Positions 16,257-23,430 of a stretch of DNA of 23,430 bases are shown piece after piece; position 1 is the first letter of the stretch, and each line of letters begins with the position of its first letter. A model generated the notes under the pieces. It ran no database searches and was not told where the DNA came from. It saw only the letters and a list, made by a program, of their open reading frames with translations. The stretch comes from CAYVXE01 sp964455375. Lineage in GTDB: Bacteria; Zhuqueibacterota; Zhuqueibacteria; Oceanimicrobiales; Oceanimicrobiaceae. Location of the stretch: assembly GCA_964455375.1 (NCBI GenBank), contig CAYVXE010000068.1, positions 1-23,430 on the forward strand. Reading direction: 5' to 3'. Position numbers and translations under genes: made by a program.

Positions 16257-16284
16257 GTTATATAATAAAAAAAACGCCTGACAA
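16257..16284 (-). promoter_or_regulatory. proB: probable sigma-70 promoter of proBA
   Basis: On the minus strand TTGTCA (16279-16284) and TATAAC (16257-16262) are 16 bases apart, each one mismatch from consensus. The predicted start near 16249 gives a leader of about 60 bases before proB. Confidence 0.6.
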
Positions 16285-16498
16285 CCGCAAGTTATTTTTT
16301 TTCTTTTAAGTTAATGTAGTCGCATCATGAGTCAAGAGAATGGGTTACAGCCATCGACTCCTCTCAGGCTGAGGGTGGTAATTACTTTTTCGACAGTCTC
16401 GGTAGAAACGATTGCCCGAAAGTACGACATCTGACTTGCCATTTCTCCACAGCAAATTAAACGAATTGCCTTAATTCAGTAAAGAGTTTATTCGATTG

Positions 16499-16511
16499 TT
16501 TCGATATAGTA
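16499..16511 (+). promoter_or_regulatory. promoter-like box before the kinase-like gene
   Basis: TTTCGATATAGTA, with TATAGT as a possible -10, is 41 bases before the ATG and matches the 13-mer upstream of the receiver gene except for one base. No convincing -35 box is seen. Confidence 0.35.
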
Positions 16512-16551
16512 GTATGTACTTACATAATTTATTTTAGGACAAAAACTATCT

Positions 16552-17427
16552 ATGCTAATGAAACCGCCTCAAATTAATCGACTTCGAATAGGACGAAAAA
16601 TATGCAATAAATTTTGTTTTACCTTATATGAAGCGGAGGACCTATCCCGAAAATCAAACGTTTCATTAAAACTTCTCAATCCGGATATTGCAAAAAACTC
16701 TTTGCTTCGGAACCGGTTTTTAACCGCAGCTGAGTTCGGAAAATTTTTGGACAGTCCATCTATTCCCAAAATCGACAAATACGGTATTGAAAATGAACAC
16801 GTTTTTGTCATTTCTGAATACATCTCTGCAAAACCATTAAGCCTGTTTTTACATGAACAGTCCCCTCTAAACTTCATGAAAGTCATTGACATCGTGATAA
16901 CCGTTGCAAAAATATTGCGTTACGCACACTTGAAAGGCATCGTACACGGTTTATTAAATCCCGGCACCATTTATATAAATGATTCGGGAACAATTCAAAT
17001 CGATGATTTTGGCTATGACTGGCTGATTCCTAATCTCAAATTAATAGCGGAAACAGAAGCATTATACCTTTCTTATTATATTCCACAAGAAATATTCCTT
17101 GGAAAAGAAGAGATCGACGGCCGGATTGACGTTTACGCACTAGGGGTTATTTTCTTACAACTGCTGTCAGATGAATTCATTTTTAACGGAAACGGTCATC
17201 TTACGCTAAAATTTCATAACCTCAATTCTAAGATACCCGCCGTCGTGAAGCACTTTCCGGAATCTGAACAATTGAGTAACATTTTGAAAACCGCATTAAA
17301 TCTCAATATTGAAAAACGCTATCAAAACTTCAAAGATTTTATTGACGATTTAAACCAATTGAAAGACTCCTTGCCCGCAAAAATCGACACTTCAAACGTA
17401 ACCCGTCAAAAGTTTCCTTCCTTTTAA
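16552..17427 (+). CDS. Ser/Thr protein kinase-like protein, probable pseudokinase
   Basis: The 291-residue product follows the bacterial Ser/Thr kinase fold almost end to end. Lys40 stands in SNVSLKLLNP (the ATP-binding Lys), Glu61 in AAEFGKFL (helix C), DFG at 152-154 in IQIDDFGYDWL, and RIDVYALGVIFLQLL (191-205) matches the F-helix motif. The glycine-rich loop is degenerate (IGRKICNKFCFTLYEA). The catalytic loop, normally HRDLKPxN, reads HGLLNPGTI (132-140): the catalytic Asp is Leu134, and the Lys and Asn are also gone. Phosphotransfer is therefore unlikely, and a binding or scaffolding role is inferred. There is no membrane segment or sensor domain. AGGA lies about 12 bases before the first ATG; a second ATG two codons on is also possible. 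It is AT-rich and apparently transcribed alone. Confidence 0.85.
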   Translation: MLMKPPQINRLRIGRKICNKFCFTLYEAEDLSRKSNVSLKLLNPDIAKNSLLRNRFLTAAEFGKFLDSPSIPKIDKYGIENEHVFVISEYISAKPLSLFLHEQSPLNFMKVIDIVITVAKILRYAHLKGIVHGLLNPGTIYINDSGTIQIDDFGYDWLIPNLKLIAETEALYLSYYIPQEIFLGKEEIDGRIDVYALGVIFLQLLSDEFIFNGNGHLTLKFHNLNSKIPAVVKHFPESEQLSNILKTALNLNIEKRYQNFKDFIDDLNQLKDSLPAKIDTSNVTRQKFPSF

Positions 17428-17593
17428 CTTTACTTTTGCATCTTGTCGGGAACGTTTTTATCCCCACTTGAGAATATTCTTGATTTTCCTGCTTAGTTTT
17501 GTTACGTTTTACCACTTTAACCTTCCGGTATTTGTCCAACTGGAATCTAAATTCGTGTAACATAGAACATTCATTAAATAGTCAAGAATACGC

Positions 17594-18343
17594 ATGTCGA
17601 TTTTTTTTCAAGGTGAAACCTGGATTGCACTGCTAACGCTGACGTTTCTGGAAATTGTTTTAGGCGTCGATAATATCATCTTTCTTTCCATCATTTCAAA
17701 TAAAGTTCCACTGGCGCAACGGGGGAAAGCCCGGACCATCGGCTTATCATTAGCACTTATTTTTAGAATTGCCCTCCTTCTGGCGATTACATGGCTGGTA
17801 CATTTTGCCAAACCTCTTTTTACTCTCTTCAGTTTCGATGCCAGCGCCAGAGATATCATTCTCGCACTTGGCGGTTTGTTTTTGCTGGCAAAAAGCACCT
17901 CTGAAATTCATCACAAAATGGAAGGACAAAACGATGTACAAAAAGAGAGAATCGGTACATCCTTGCCTTCGATCATTGTGCAAATTGTTTTAATGGATTT
18001 GATTTTCTCACTTGATTCCATCTTAACGGCAGTCGGTCTTACAGAACATGTTTTGATCATGATTATTGCGGTCACAATCGCTTTAGGAATTATGATAATT
18101 TTTGCGGGAAAAATAAGCGACTTTATTCACAGTCATCCCACTTTGGAAATTCTCGCTCTTTCATTCTTAATTTTAATTGGATTCATGCTCATTTTAGACG
18201 GGCTGCATTACCACGTGCCCAAAGGATACATTTACTTTGCTGTGTTTTTCTCTTTATTGGTTGAATTCCTCAATATGCGGATCCGTAAAAAAGGAAAACC
18301 AGTACATCTGATGAAAAAGCTAACTCCGGACGATAATTCATAA
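17594..18343 (+). CDS. TerC-family integral membrane protein
   Basis: The 249-residue product has about seven hydrophobic helices and the acidic TerC signatures: EIVLGVDNIIF (20-30, with Glu20, Asp26 and Asn27 in the membrane) and MDLIFSLDSILTAVG (134-148, with Asp135 and Asp141). A cytoplasmic loop (about 101-122) is rich in His and charged residues. The family (Alx, YkoY/MeeF, TerC) is linked to metal ion export, notably manganese, and to tellurite resistance. The length fits the short TerC/YoaE-N-terminal type without CBS domains. No strong ribosome site is seen. It is followed after 36 bases by the GH13 gene, perhaps in one transcript, though the functions are unrelated. Confidence 0.92.
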   Translation: MSIFFQGETWIALLTLTFLEIVLGVDNIIFLSIISNKVPLAQRGKARTIGLSLALIFRIALLLAITWLVHFAKPLFTLFSFDASARDIILALGGLFLLAKSTSEIHHKMEGQNDVQKERIGTSLPSIIVQIVLMDLIFSLDSILTAVGLTEHVLIMIIAVTIALGIMIIFAGKISDFIHSHPTLEILALSFLILIGFMLILDGLHYHVPKGYIYFAVFFSLLVEFLNMRIRKKGKPVHLMKKLTPDDNS

Positions 18344-18379
18344 ACAGAGCATCCATATATCGACATTAAACTTACATTC

Positions 18380-20704
18380 ATGATGAGCCGATCTAATATT
18401 AAAATCGCAAAACTTACTTTATTGGGCCTGGTACTTTTATCAAGCAGGTTTTCCGGTATCTACGCACAGGAGGTGAATCAGCAGGTGAAACCTAAATTAT
18501 TGGCTATTACCGCCCTCGACAAAAATACTGTTCAACTACACTTCGACGGGAAAAGTCCCGTTTTACATAAGCGGGATATTCATTTCAACGGCGATTTAAC
18601 CATAAAAAGTATTCGCACAAAAAAAAATACGACGATCCTCAAAACTTCGAGACTTCAGATCAACCGGGATTATCTTGTTAGTATAGATGGCTATGAACAA
18701 CTGCCGGTAGACCTTGGACCTGTTCTCGATAAAGTGAGTTCTAGAAAACATCTGGGATTTTCCATTGAAGGAAACCAAACGGTGTTTCGGCTTTTTGCCC
18801 CAAGATCTCATATAGTTAAGCTCGTGCTGTTTGACCGGCACGATACAACAGAGGGCAAAGAGTTTCAAATGACCCCTGCGCCTGACGGGGTCTGGGAAGT
18901 TCGTCTTCAGGGCAGGTTTTGGGGCAAATATTATGGTTACAAACTCAAAGGACCAGCTGCTCCGTTTGAAAAGTTTTCCCCCGACAAAGTCATCGCCGAT
19001 CCGTACTCCATTGCTGTTTGCAGCAAAAACAACTATCACCATGAAGCGAAAAGTATTATTTTGGATACGAGTCGTTATGACTGGGAAGGCGACAGGCCTG
19101 TTCATATTGCATGGGAAGATTTGATTATTTATGAAATGCACATCCGGGACATGACGGAGCACGTTTCTTCAGGGGTTAAGGAAAAAGGCACCTACCACGG
19201 CTTCATCGAAAAAAATCGACGCGGCGGTTTTGATTATGTAAAAAAGTTGGGGGTTAACGCGGTGGAACTTCTCCCGATTCATGACTTTGGCAATATTGAA
19301 CTCCCATATAACGTCGAAATCAACGGTGTGAAAAATACCTGGAATCCTTATGAACGCAATCATTGGGGTTACATGACCTCCTACTTCTTTGCACCCGAGT
19401 CTTACTACGCTTCAGGGGGTAACATGACTTTGGGAGAATATAATGGAACTCATGGACAGCAAGTGAATGAGTTTAAAGACTTAATCAAAACTCTTCATGC
19501 AGAAGGAATCGCGGTTATTTTGGACGTTGTTTATAATCATGTTTCGCAGTATGATCTGAACCCGTACAAATATATTGACAAAGTTTATTATTTCCATTTG
19601 AATCCTGAGATGGACTTTTTAAGCTTCAGCGGCTGTGGCAACGATTTTAAAACAGACCGTCCTATGGCCAGAAGAATGATTTTGGATAGCATAAAATATT
19701 GGTTAAAGGAATATCACGTGGATGGATTCCGCTTCGACTTAGCCGCAATGCTCGACTGGAAAACCATCGAAGACATTACCAAAGAAGCCCGGAAAATCAA
19801 TCCGGATGTTATCCTCATCGCAGAGCCGTGGGGCGGTGGCAAATATGATCTCGGCGGTTTTTCAGATAGAGGTTGGGCTGCCTGGAATGATCTTATCCGC
19901 AACGGTGTGAAAGGGCAAAATCCCGAAAATGGTCTCGGGTGGATTTTCGGCGAGTATTGGAATGACACCTCCGCCGAAAAAATAAAGAGCTATATAAAAG
20001 GAAGCACAAAAAAATACGGCGGCCCCTTTAAACAAAAATCTCATTCCATCAATTATCTCGAATCACATGACGACAACACACTGGGAGACTTCATCCGCAT
20101 CGGCAGCGGCGAGGTAAATCCGCAAGACAAAATTCGTGACTTAAAAGCGAACGCAAAACTAACACCATTGCAGTTACAATTAAACAAGCTGGCGGCTGCT
20201 TTTTTATTTACCAGCCAGGGGGTTGTTATGATTCATGAAGGACAGGAATTTGCGCGCAGTAAAGTTATCGCCCAAACAGACGTTCCTGACCCGAACATCG
20301 GTCACATCGACCATAATTCGTACAATAAAGACAATGAAACCAATTGGCTAAATTTTGACTTTGCTGCATTAAATGAGAATTTGGTTAACTATTATCGCGG
20401 TTTAATTGCGCTGCGAAAAAAATATCGTGCCTTTCGGGCCACATCCGCAGAAAGCATCCAATTCATAGAGGCCAAAACCAACTTTGCAGTGGGTTATGTG
20501 CTTCCGAAAGCCGCGTCAGGTGACCCCCATAATCTTGCGGTCTTAATGAATGCCAATCCGCACGAAAAAGCCAGATTCCATTTACCCGAAGGCCACTGGC
20601 AAAAATTAGTTGATGGCAACAAGGCCGGAATCACCCCTTTCGGCATACCCGTTAAACGAACAGTGACCGTTCCGGTGAGAACGGCGCTGGTTTTGATTGA
20701 TTAA
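18380..20704 (+). CDS. exported GH13 debranching-type glycoside hydrolase (pullulanase/isoamylase-like)
   Basis: The 774-residue product has a signal peptide (1-30, ending GIYAQ), a small beta domain (about 36-115), a CBM48-type domain (about 123-235: LGFSIEGNQTVFRLFAPRSHIVKLVLF, WGKYYGYKLKG), the GH13 barrel (about 245-690) and a C-terminal beta domain. The four GH13 motifs are intact: DVVYNHV (382-388), DGFRFDLA with nucleophile Asp453, acid/base Glu482 in LIAEPWGGG, and His563-Asp564 in ESHDDNT. The enzyme should cut alpha-1,6 branches of glycogen, starch or pullulan outside the cytoplasm. NHWGYMTSYFFAPESYY (327-343) replaces the YNWGYDP motif of type I pullulanases and is closer to isoamylase/GlgX, so the exact specificity is open. 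The ribosome site is weak. Confidence 0.92.
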   Translation: MMSRSNIKIAKLTLLGLVLLSSRFSGIYAQEVNQQVKPKLLAITALDKNTVQLHFDGKSPVLHKRDIHFNGDLTIKSIRTKKNTTILKTSRLQINRDYLVSIDGYEQLPVDLGPVLDKVSSRKHLGFSIEGNQTVFRLFAPRSHIVKLVLFDRHDTTEGKEFQMTPAPDGVWEVRLQGRFWGKYYGYKLKGPAAPFEKFSPDKVIADPYSIAVCSKNNYHHEAKSIILDTSRYDWEGDRPVHIAWEDLIIYEMHIRDMTEHVSSGVKEKGTYHGFIEKNRRGGFDYVKKLGVNAVELLPIHDFGNIELPYNVEINGVKNTWNPYERNHWGYMTSYFFAPESYYASGGNMTLGEYNGTHGQQVNEFKDLIKTLHAEGIAVILDVVYNHVSQYDLNPYKYIDKVYYFHLNPEMDFLSFSGCGNDFKTDRPMARRMILDSIKYWLKEYHVDGFRFDLAAMLDWKTIEDITKEARKINPDVILIAEPWGGGKYDLGGFSDRGWAAWNDLIRNGVKGQNPENGLGWIFGEYWNDTSAEKIKSYIKGSTKKYGGPFKQKSHSINYLESHDDNTLGDFIRIGSGEVNPQDKIRDLKANAKLTPLQLQLNKLAAAFLFTSQGVVMIHEGQEFARSKVIAQTDVPDPNIGHIDHNSYNKDNETNWLNFDFAALNENLVNYYRGLIALRKKYRAFRATSAESIQFIEAKTNFAVGYVLPKAASGDPHNLAVLMNANPHEKARFHLPEGHWQKLVDGNKAGITPFGIPVKRTVTVPVRTALVLID

Positions 20705-20761
20705 ATACAATCTCCGGTAAACACGTGCAGTTTCTTCGACTGAACCACATGCACTAAAACC

Positions 20762-20790
20762 TTGATCATCTGATTTCATTTCTCTATTTT
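20762..20790 (+). promoter_or_regulatory. possible sigma-70 promoter of the fused E1 gene
   Basis: TTGATC (20762-20767) and TATTTT (20785-20790) are 17 bases apart, each four of six to consensus. Transcription would start near 20797, shortly before the strong AGGAGG ribosome site. Confidence 0.3.
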
Positions 20791-20820
20791 TCGTTAGAAA
20801 ACAATCCAGGAGGAAATTGG

Positions 20821-23322
20821 ATGCCTACAAAAATTGAATCCCGAAAAGAACGTTATAAAGCCGAATGGTTGCATGTTGAGTTTGATATGCTGTCGATTTC
20901 AGAATCTCCGGTTATTTCGGGACTATCGAACAAAATCTTCACTAAACTCGCCCCAGTTCAACAAAAAACATTTTCGGAAGCCGAATTCAAAAAGTTGCAA
21001 GTAGCGTTTATTGATGAACTTAGCCGGCGATTAAAATCCTTTACTGCCAAATCACGAGGTTCGTTCAACTCTGACGTCAACCATGACGCCTGGCTGAAAA
21101 ATCAACTGGACCTTGTTAAGTCAGCATTTGAGCGTACACGGTTGCGCGCCTCTCTGACAAAGAATGAAAAAATTGAAATCCTGCGCGGCATGGTAACCAC
21201 ACGGTATCTTGACGCCAGATTAAAAAAGTTTTTTACCGGGAATGAGATCATGACTCCCGAAGGCAAAGTATTCCAGGGTAAGGGCTTTCGTTCCATGGGT
21301 CAGGAGGCGATTTATGCCGCGGCAATTCGGTTAAACCGCGTTGGTCCGCACTATTCGAGCCATCCGGCCAGGCCAGTCAAAGAGGGTGGTTATCATGGAG
21401 ATTTCGCTGCTGTGATGATTCGGGACTTGGGTCTTGCTCTGGCCATGGGCATCAGCCCGTATGACGTCATGGCTGCACAAATGGGTAAAATCGGTATACC
21501 CACAAATGGCAAAGACCTGCATATCGGTGATTTACATTGTGGCGTTCTTCCTCCTTCAGCTCCGATTGCCTTAAGCGTTGGCAATGCAGCCGGTATGGGA
21601 TTAGCGCTCAAAGACACAGGACGTGTGGTCATCAATTGCAATGGCGAAGGCGGCACATCTACCGGTGAGTGGCATGAAGCGATCAATTTTGCCGCGGTGC
21701 ACAAACTACCGGTGGTCTTCATTGTTCAGAATAACCAAACTGCCCTTTCTACTCCCACAAACGAGCAATATGCTTGTGGCAGTCTCGTGCAAAAGGCTGC
21801 TGGATACGGCATGCGTTCCTGCACCATCGACGGCACTGACCCGGAAGCTGTTTTCGCTGCGGTAACCGAAGCAACAGAAACCTGCCGCAAAGGAAACGGT
21901 CCCATTATGATAGAAATGCGATGCATGCGTATGTGCGGACACGCCCATCACGATGACATGTTATATTTCGGCAAAGAGCCAACACAGTTCCTCGAGTATC
22001 CTGAACTGCATGACGGTGGTTACATCGATGCCGAAAAATATGAATTCTGGCGACAAAAAGATCCGGTCACCACGTACAGCCAAAAACTCATACAGGAAAA
22101 TATTCTCACTCAAAGTGACTATGCCAAAATGCTGCATGAGGTAAAGGAGGAAATCGAACAGCAGGCTCAGAAAGTGATCGCAGCCCAATGGCCTGCACTC
22201 GAGGTTGCGCAAACACCTGTCTTCACTGACGGCCAAGCTCAACGTCATACAGAATGTTTAGAAAACCGCGCTACCCCGTTTCCGCAAATTGAAACGTGGC
22301 AGTCAAACGAACCGGTTGGATTCACACCTTCACCTAAAGGAAAAACGTTCTGGCAGGCAATTGTCGAGGCATTAGATGAAGAGCTTGCGCATGACGCGTC
22401 GACATTTATTTTAGGGGAAGACGTGGGCGGAAAATATGGAAACGCTTTTGTTATATTAAAATCGCTGCTGGCAAAATATAGTGAACGGATGTTGAACACA
22501 CCGTTGTCGGAATCAGCTATTATTGGCGCAGCAACCGGGGCGGCGCTCCTTGGCAAACGTCCCATCGCTGAAATTCAGTTTAATGATTTCGTGGCCAGTG
22601 GCTTCAATCAACTGGTAAATAACACGGCGAAAACTTACTATCGATGGCAACAGCCGGTTCCGGTGACCATCCGTCTGCCGTGGGGAGGGTTGCGGCACGC
22701 CGGGCCTTTTCATTCACAAAATACCGAACCCTGGTTTTACCGGACGCCGGGCCTGAAAATCGTCTGCCCTTCCACCCCCAGTGAAGCGAAAGGCTTGTTA
22801 AAAGCGGCAATCCGGGATAACAATCCGGTTCTGTTTTATGAACATATTGCCTTATACCGGGATTCCGGCATAAAAGAAGACTTACCGAATTCTAAAGAAG
22901 ATTTTGTTTTACCAATAGGACAGGCTCATTTAAAACGGGAAGGCAGGGATTTAACAATCATCACGTACGGTGCGTATGTTCATAAGTGCCTGGCCGCTGC
23001 AACCCAACTCCAAAAAGAAAGAGAGCTTTCCTGTAAAATATTGGATCTACGCTCACTTCAGCCGCTGGACAAAACCGCAATTTTATCTACGGTTAAAAGC
23101 ACCGGCAAAGTACTGATTGTTCAGGAAGATAGCAAAACCGGCGGGATCGGCCAATCGATCTCTGCAATTATCGCGGAAGAAGCGTTTGAATATTTAGATT
23201 CCCCTATAAGAATTCTTGGTGCCCTGGACACCCCGGTACCATACAGTCCGCCTTTGGAAAACAGTTTTCTAATTAATGTTGAACAGATAAAAAAGGCAGC
23301 GATTCTTTTAACAGAATATTAA
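20821..23322 (+). CDS. fused alpha/beta 2-oxoacid dehydrogenase E1 (branched-chain type)
   Basis: The 833-residue product joins the two halves of a thiamine-diphosphate E1 enzyme. Residues about 1-115 are an extra helical N-terminus. The alpha part is about 116-400, with the cofactor motif from Gly275-Glu276-Gly277 to Asn304-Asn305 (NGEGGTSTGEWHEAINFAAV ... IVQNN) and GHAHHDD (373-379). The linker is about 430-505. The beta part is about 506-833, with FILGEDVGGKYG, the catalytic Glu564 in NTPLSESAIIGAATGAAL, and the C-terminal transketolase domain (ITYGAYVHKCLAAA, VQEDSKTGGIGQSI). It should decarboxylate branched-chain 2-oxoacids, pyruvate or a relative and pass the acyl group to an E2. No E2 or E3 gene is in the window. 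The cofactor motif has GEG in place of the usual GDG. AGGAGG precedes the ATG at ideal spacing. Confidence 0.92.
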   Translation: MPTKIESRKERYKAEWLHVEFDMLSISESPVISGLSNKIFTKLAPVQQKTFSEAEFKKLQVAFIDELSRRLKSFTAKSRGSFNSDVNHDAWLKNQLDLVKSAFERTRLRASLTKNEKIEILRGMVTTRYLDARLKKFFTGNEIMTPEGKVFQGKGFRSMGQEAIYAAAIRLNRVGPHYSSHPARPVKEGGYHGDFAAVMIRDLGLALAMGISPYDVMAAQMGKIGIPTNGKDLHIGDLHCGVLPPSAPIALSVGNAAGMGLALKDTGRVVINCNGEGGTSTGEWHEAINFAAVHKLPVVFIVQNNQTALSTPTNEQYACGSLVQKAAGYGMRSCTIDGTDPEAVFAAVTEATETCRKGNGPIMIEMRCMRMCGHAHHDDMLYFGKEPTQFLEYPELHDGGYIDAEKYEFWRQKDPVTTYSQKLIQENILTQSDYAKMLHEVKEEIEQQAQKVIAAQWPALEVAQTPVFTDGQAQRHTECLENRATPFPQIETWQSNEPVGFTPSPKGKTFWQAIVEALDEELAHDASTFILGEDVGGKYGNAFVILKSLLAKYSERMLNTPLSESAIIGAATGAALLGKRPIAEIQFNDFVASGFNQLVNNTAKTYYRWQQPVPVTIRLPWGGLRHAGPFHSQNTEPWFYRTPGLKIVCPSTPSEAKGLLKAAIRDNNPVLFYEHIALYRDSGIKEDLPNSKEDFVLPIGQAHLKREGRDLTIITYGAYVHKCLAAATQLQKERELSCKILDLRSLQPLDKTAILSTVKSTGKVLIVQEDSKTGGIGQSISAIIAEEAFEYLDSPIRILGALDTPVPYSPPLENSFLINVEQIKKAAILLTEY

Positions 23323-23340
23323 TCAGAATCCAAAAATATC

Positions 23341-23369
23341 TTGACTCTTTGAGAAACATTTTTTACATT
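23341..23369 (+). promoter_or_regulatory. sigma-70 promoter of tRNA-Asn
   Basis: TTGACT (23341-23346) and TACATT (23364-23369) are exactly 17 bases apart, five of six matches each. The start would be near 23377, sixteen bases before the tRNA. Confidence 0.65.
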
Positions 23370-23392
23370 GGCTTCGTTTTATATTTACTTTT

Positions 23393-23430
23393 TCCTCGGT
23401 AGCTCAATCGGCAGAGCGGGTGGCTGTTAA
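23393..23430 (+). tRNA. tRNA-Asn (GTT), 5' part, cut by the window end
   Basis: The acceptor strand is TCCTCGG (23393-23399), then TA. The D-arm is GCTC (23402-23405) paired with GAGC (23414-23417) around AATCGGCA. After G23418 comes the anticodon strand GGTGG (23419-23423) and the loop CTGTTAA, with anticodon GTT at 23426-23428, which reads asparagine codons. The 3' half lies outside the window. Confidence 0.93.

Larger units (their letters stand above)
16189..16551. other. 363-base divergent gap between proB and the kinase-like gene
   Basis: It holds the proBA promoter on the left and a TATAGT box on the right. The middle, about 16320-16450, is less AT-rich than its flanks. It has a short hairpin (CTCTCA, loop GGC, TGAGGG near 16361-16375), a palindrome GTAATTAC (16378-16385) and a 35-codon frame with no ribosome site. 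No known riboswitch or RNA family was recognised. Confidence 0.5.

Noticed and set aside
16327..16434. 35-codon plus-strand frame in the proB/kinase gap
   Set aside because: There is no ribosome site, no recognisable family and no neighbour support.
17428..17593. yybP-ykoY manganese riboswitch before the TerC-family gene
   Set aside because: Such switches often precede this family, but the 166 bases here do not show the expected paired arms or conserved loops.
1..23430. CRISPR arrays, insertion sequences, phage genes
   Set aside because: No regularly spaced repeats, transposase, integrase or phage-like frames were seen on either strand.

Overview
The window reads as a bacterial chromosome segment from the Fibrobacterota-Chlorobiota-Bacteroidota side of the tree (for example KSB1, Calditrichota or Ignavibacteria; inferred, not proven). 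The clues are a PorP/SprF-like outer-membrane protein, a huge secreted FG-GAP protein ending in a FlgD/CHU_C-like sorting domain, a fused alpha/beta 2-oxoacid dehydrogenase E1, and a mid-40s GC content by eye. Many genes have strong AGGAG-type ribosome sites.

Region 1 (39-401, minus): a small lipoprotein with a cupredoxin fold that has lost its copper ligands, under its own likely promoter.

Region 2 (664-12371, minus): nine tightly packed genes that look like one operon. In transcription order they are a TPR lipoprotein, a 1108-residue FG-GAP/Ig surface protein, a PorP/SprF-like barrel, an ExbB/TolQ-type channel carrying a C-terminal Ig-like domain, two ExbD/TolR-type proteins, a TonB-like proline-rich spanner, a second TPR lipoprotein and an exported protein of unknown role. 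Gene borders overlap or abut (ATGA, TAATG, TAAATG). Together they look like a proton-motive-force-driven machine spanning the envelope and working on a surface protein. A good sigma-54-type promoter, with two tandem 15-base repeats about 120-150 bases upstream of its predicted start, sits in front. This is the best candidate for an undescribed system.

Region 3 (12794-13660, plus): a lone CheY-like receiver and a 91-residue small protein, closed by a strong bidirectional terminator.

Region 4 (13771-16188, minus): proB-proA, the first two steps of proline synthesis. proA is far more GC-rich than proB.

Region 5 (16552-23430, plus): a protein kinase-like gene with a destroyed catalytic loop, a TerC-family membrane protein, an exported GH13 debranching-type enzyme, a fused E1 alpha/beta dehydrogenase, and the 5' half of tRNA-Asn, which has a clear sigma-70 promoter and is cut by the window end. 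No mobile elements or CRISPR arrays were seen.
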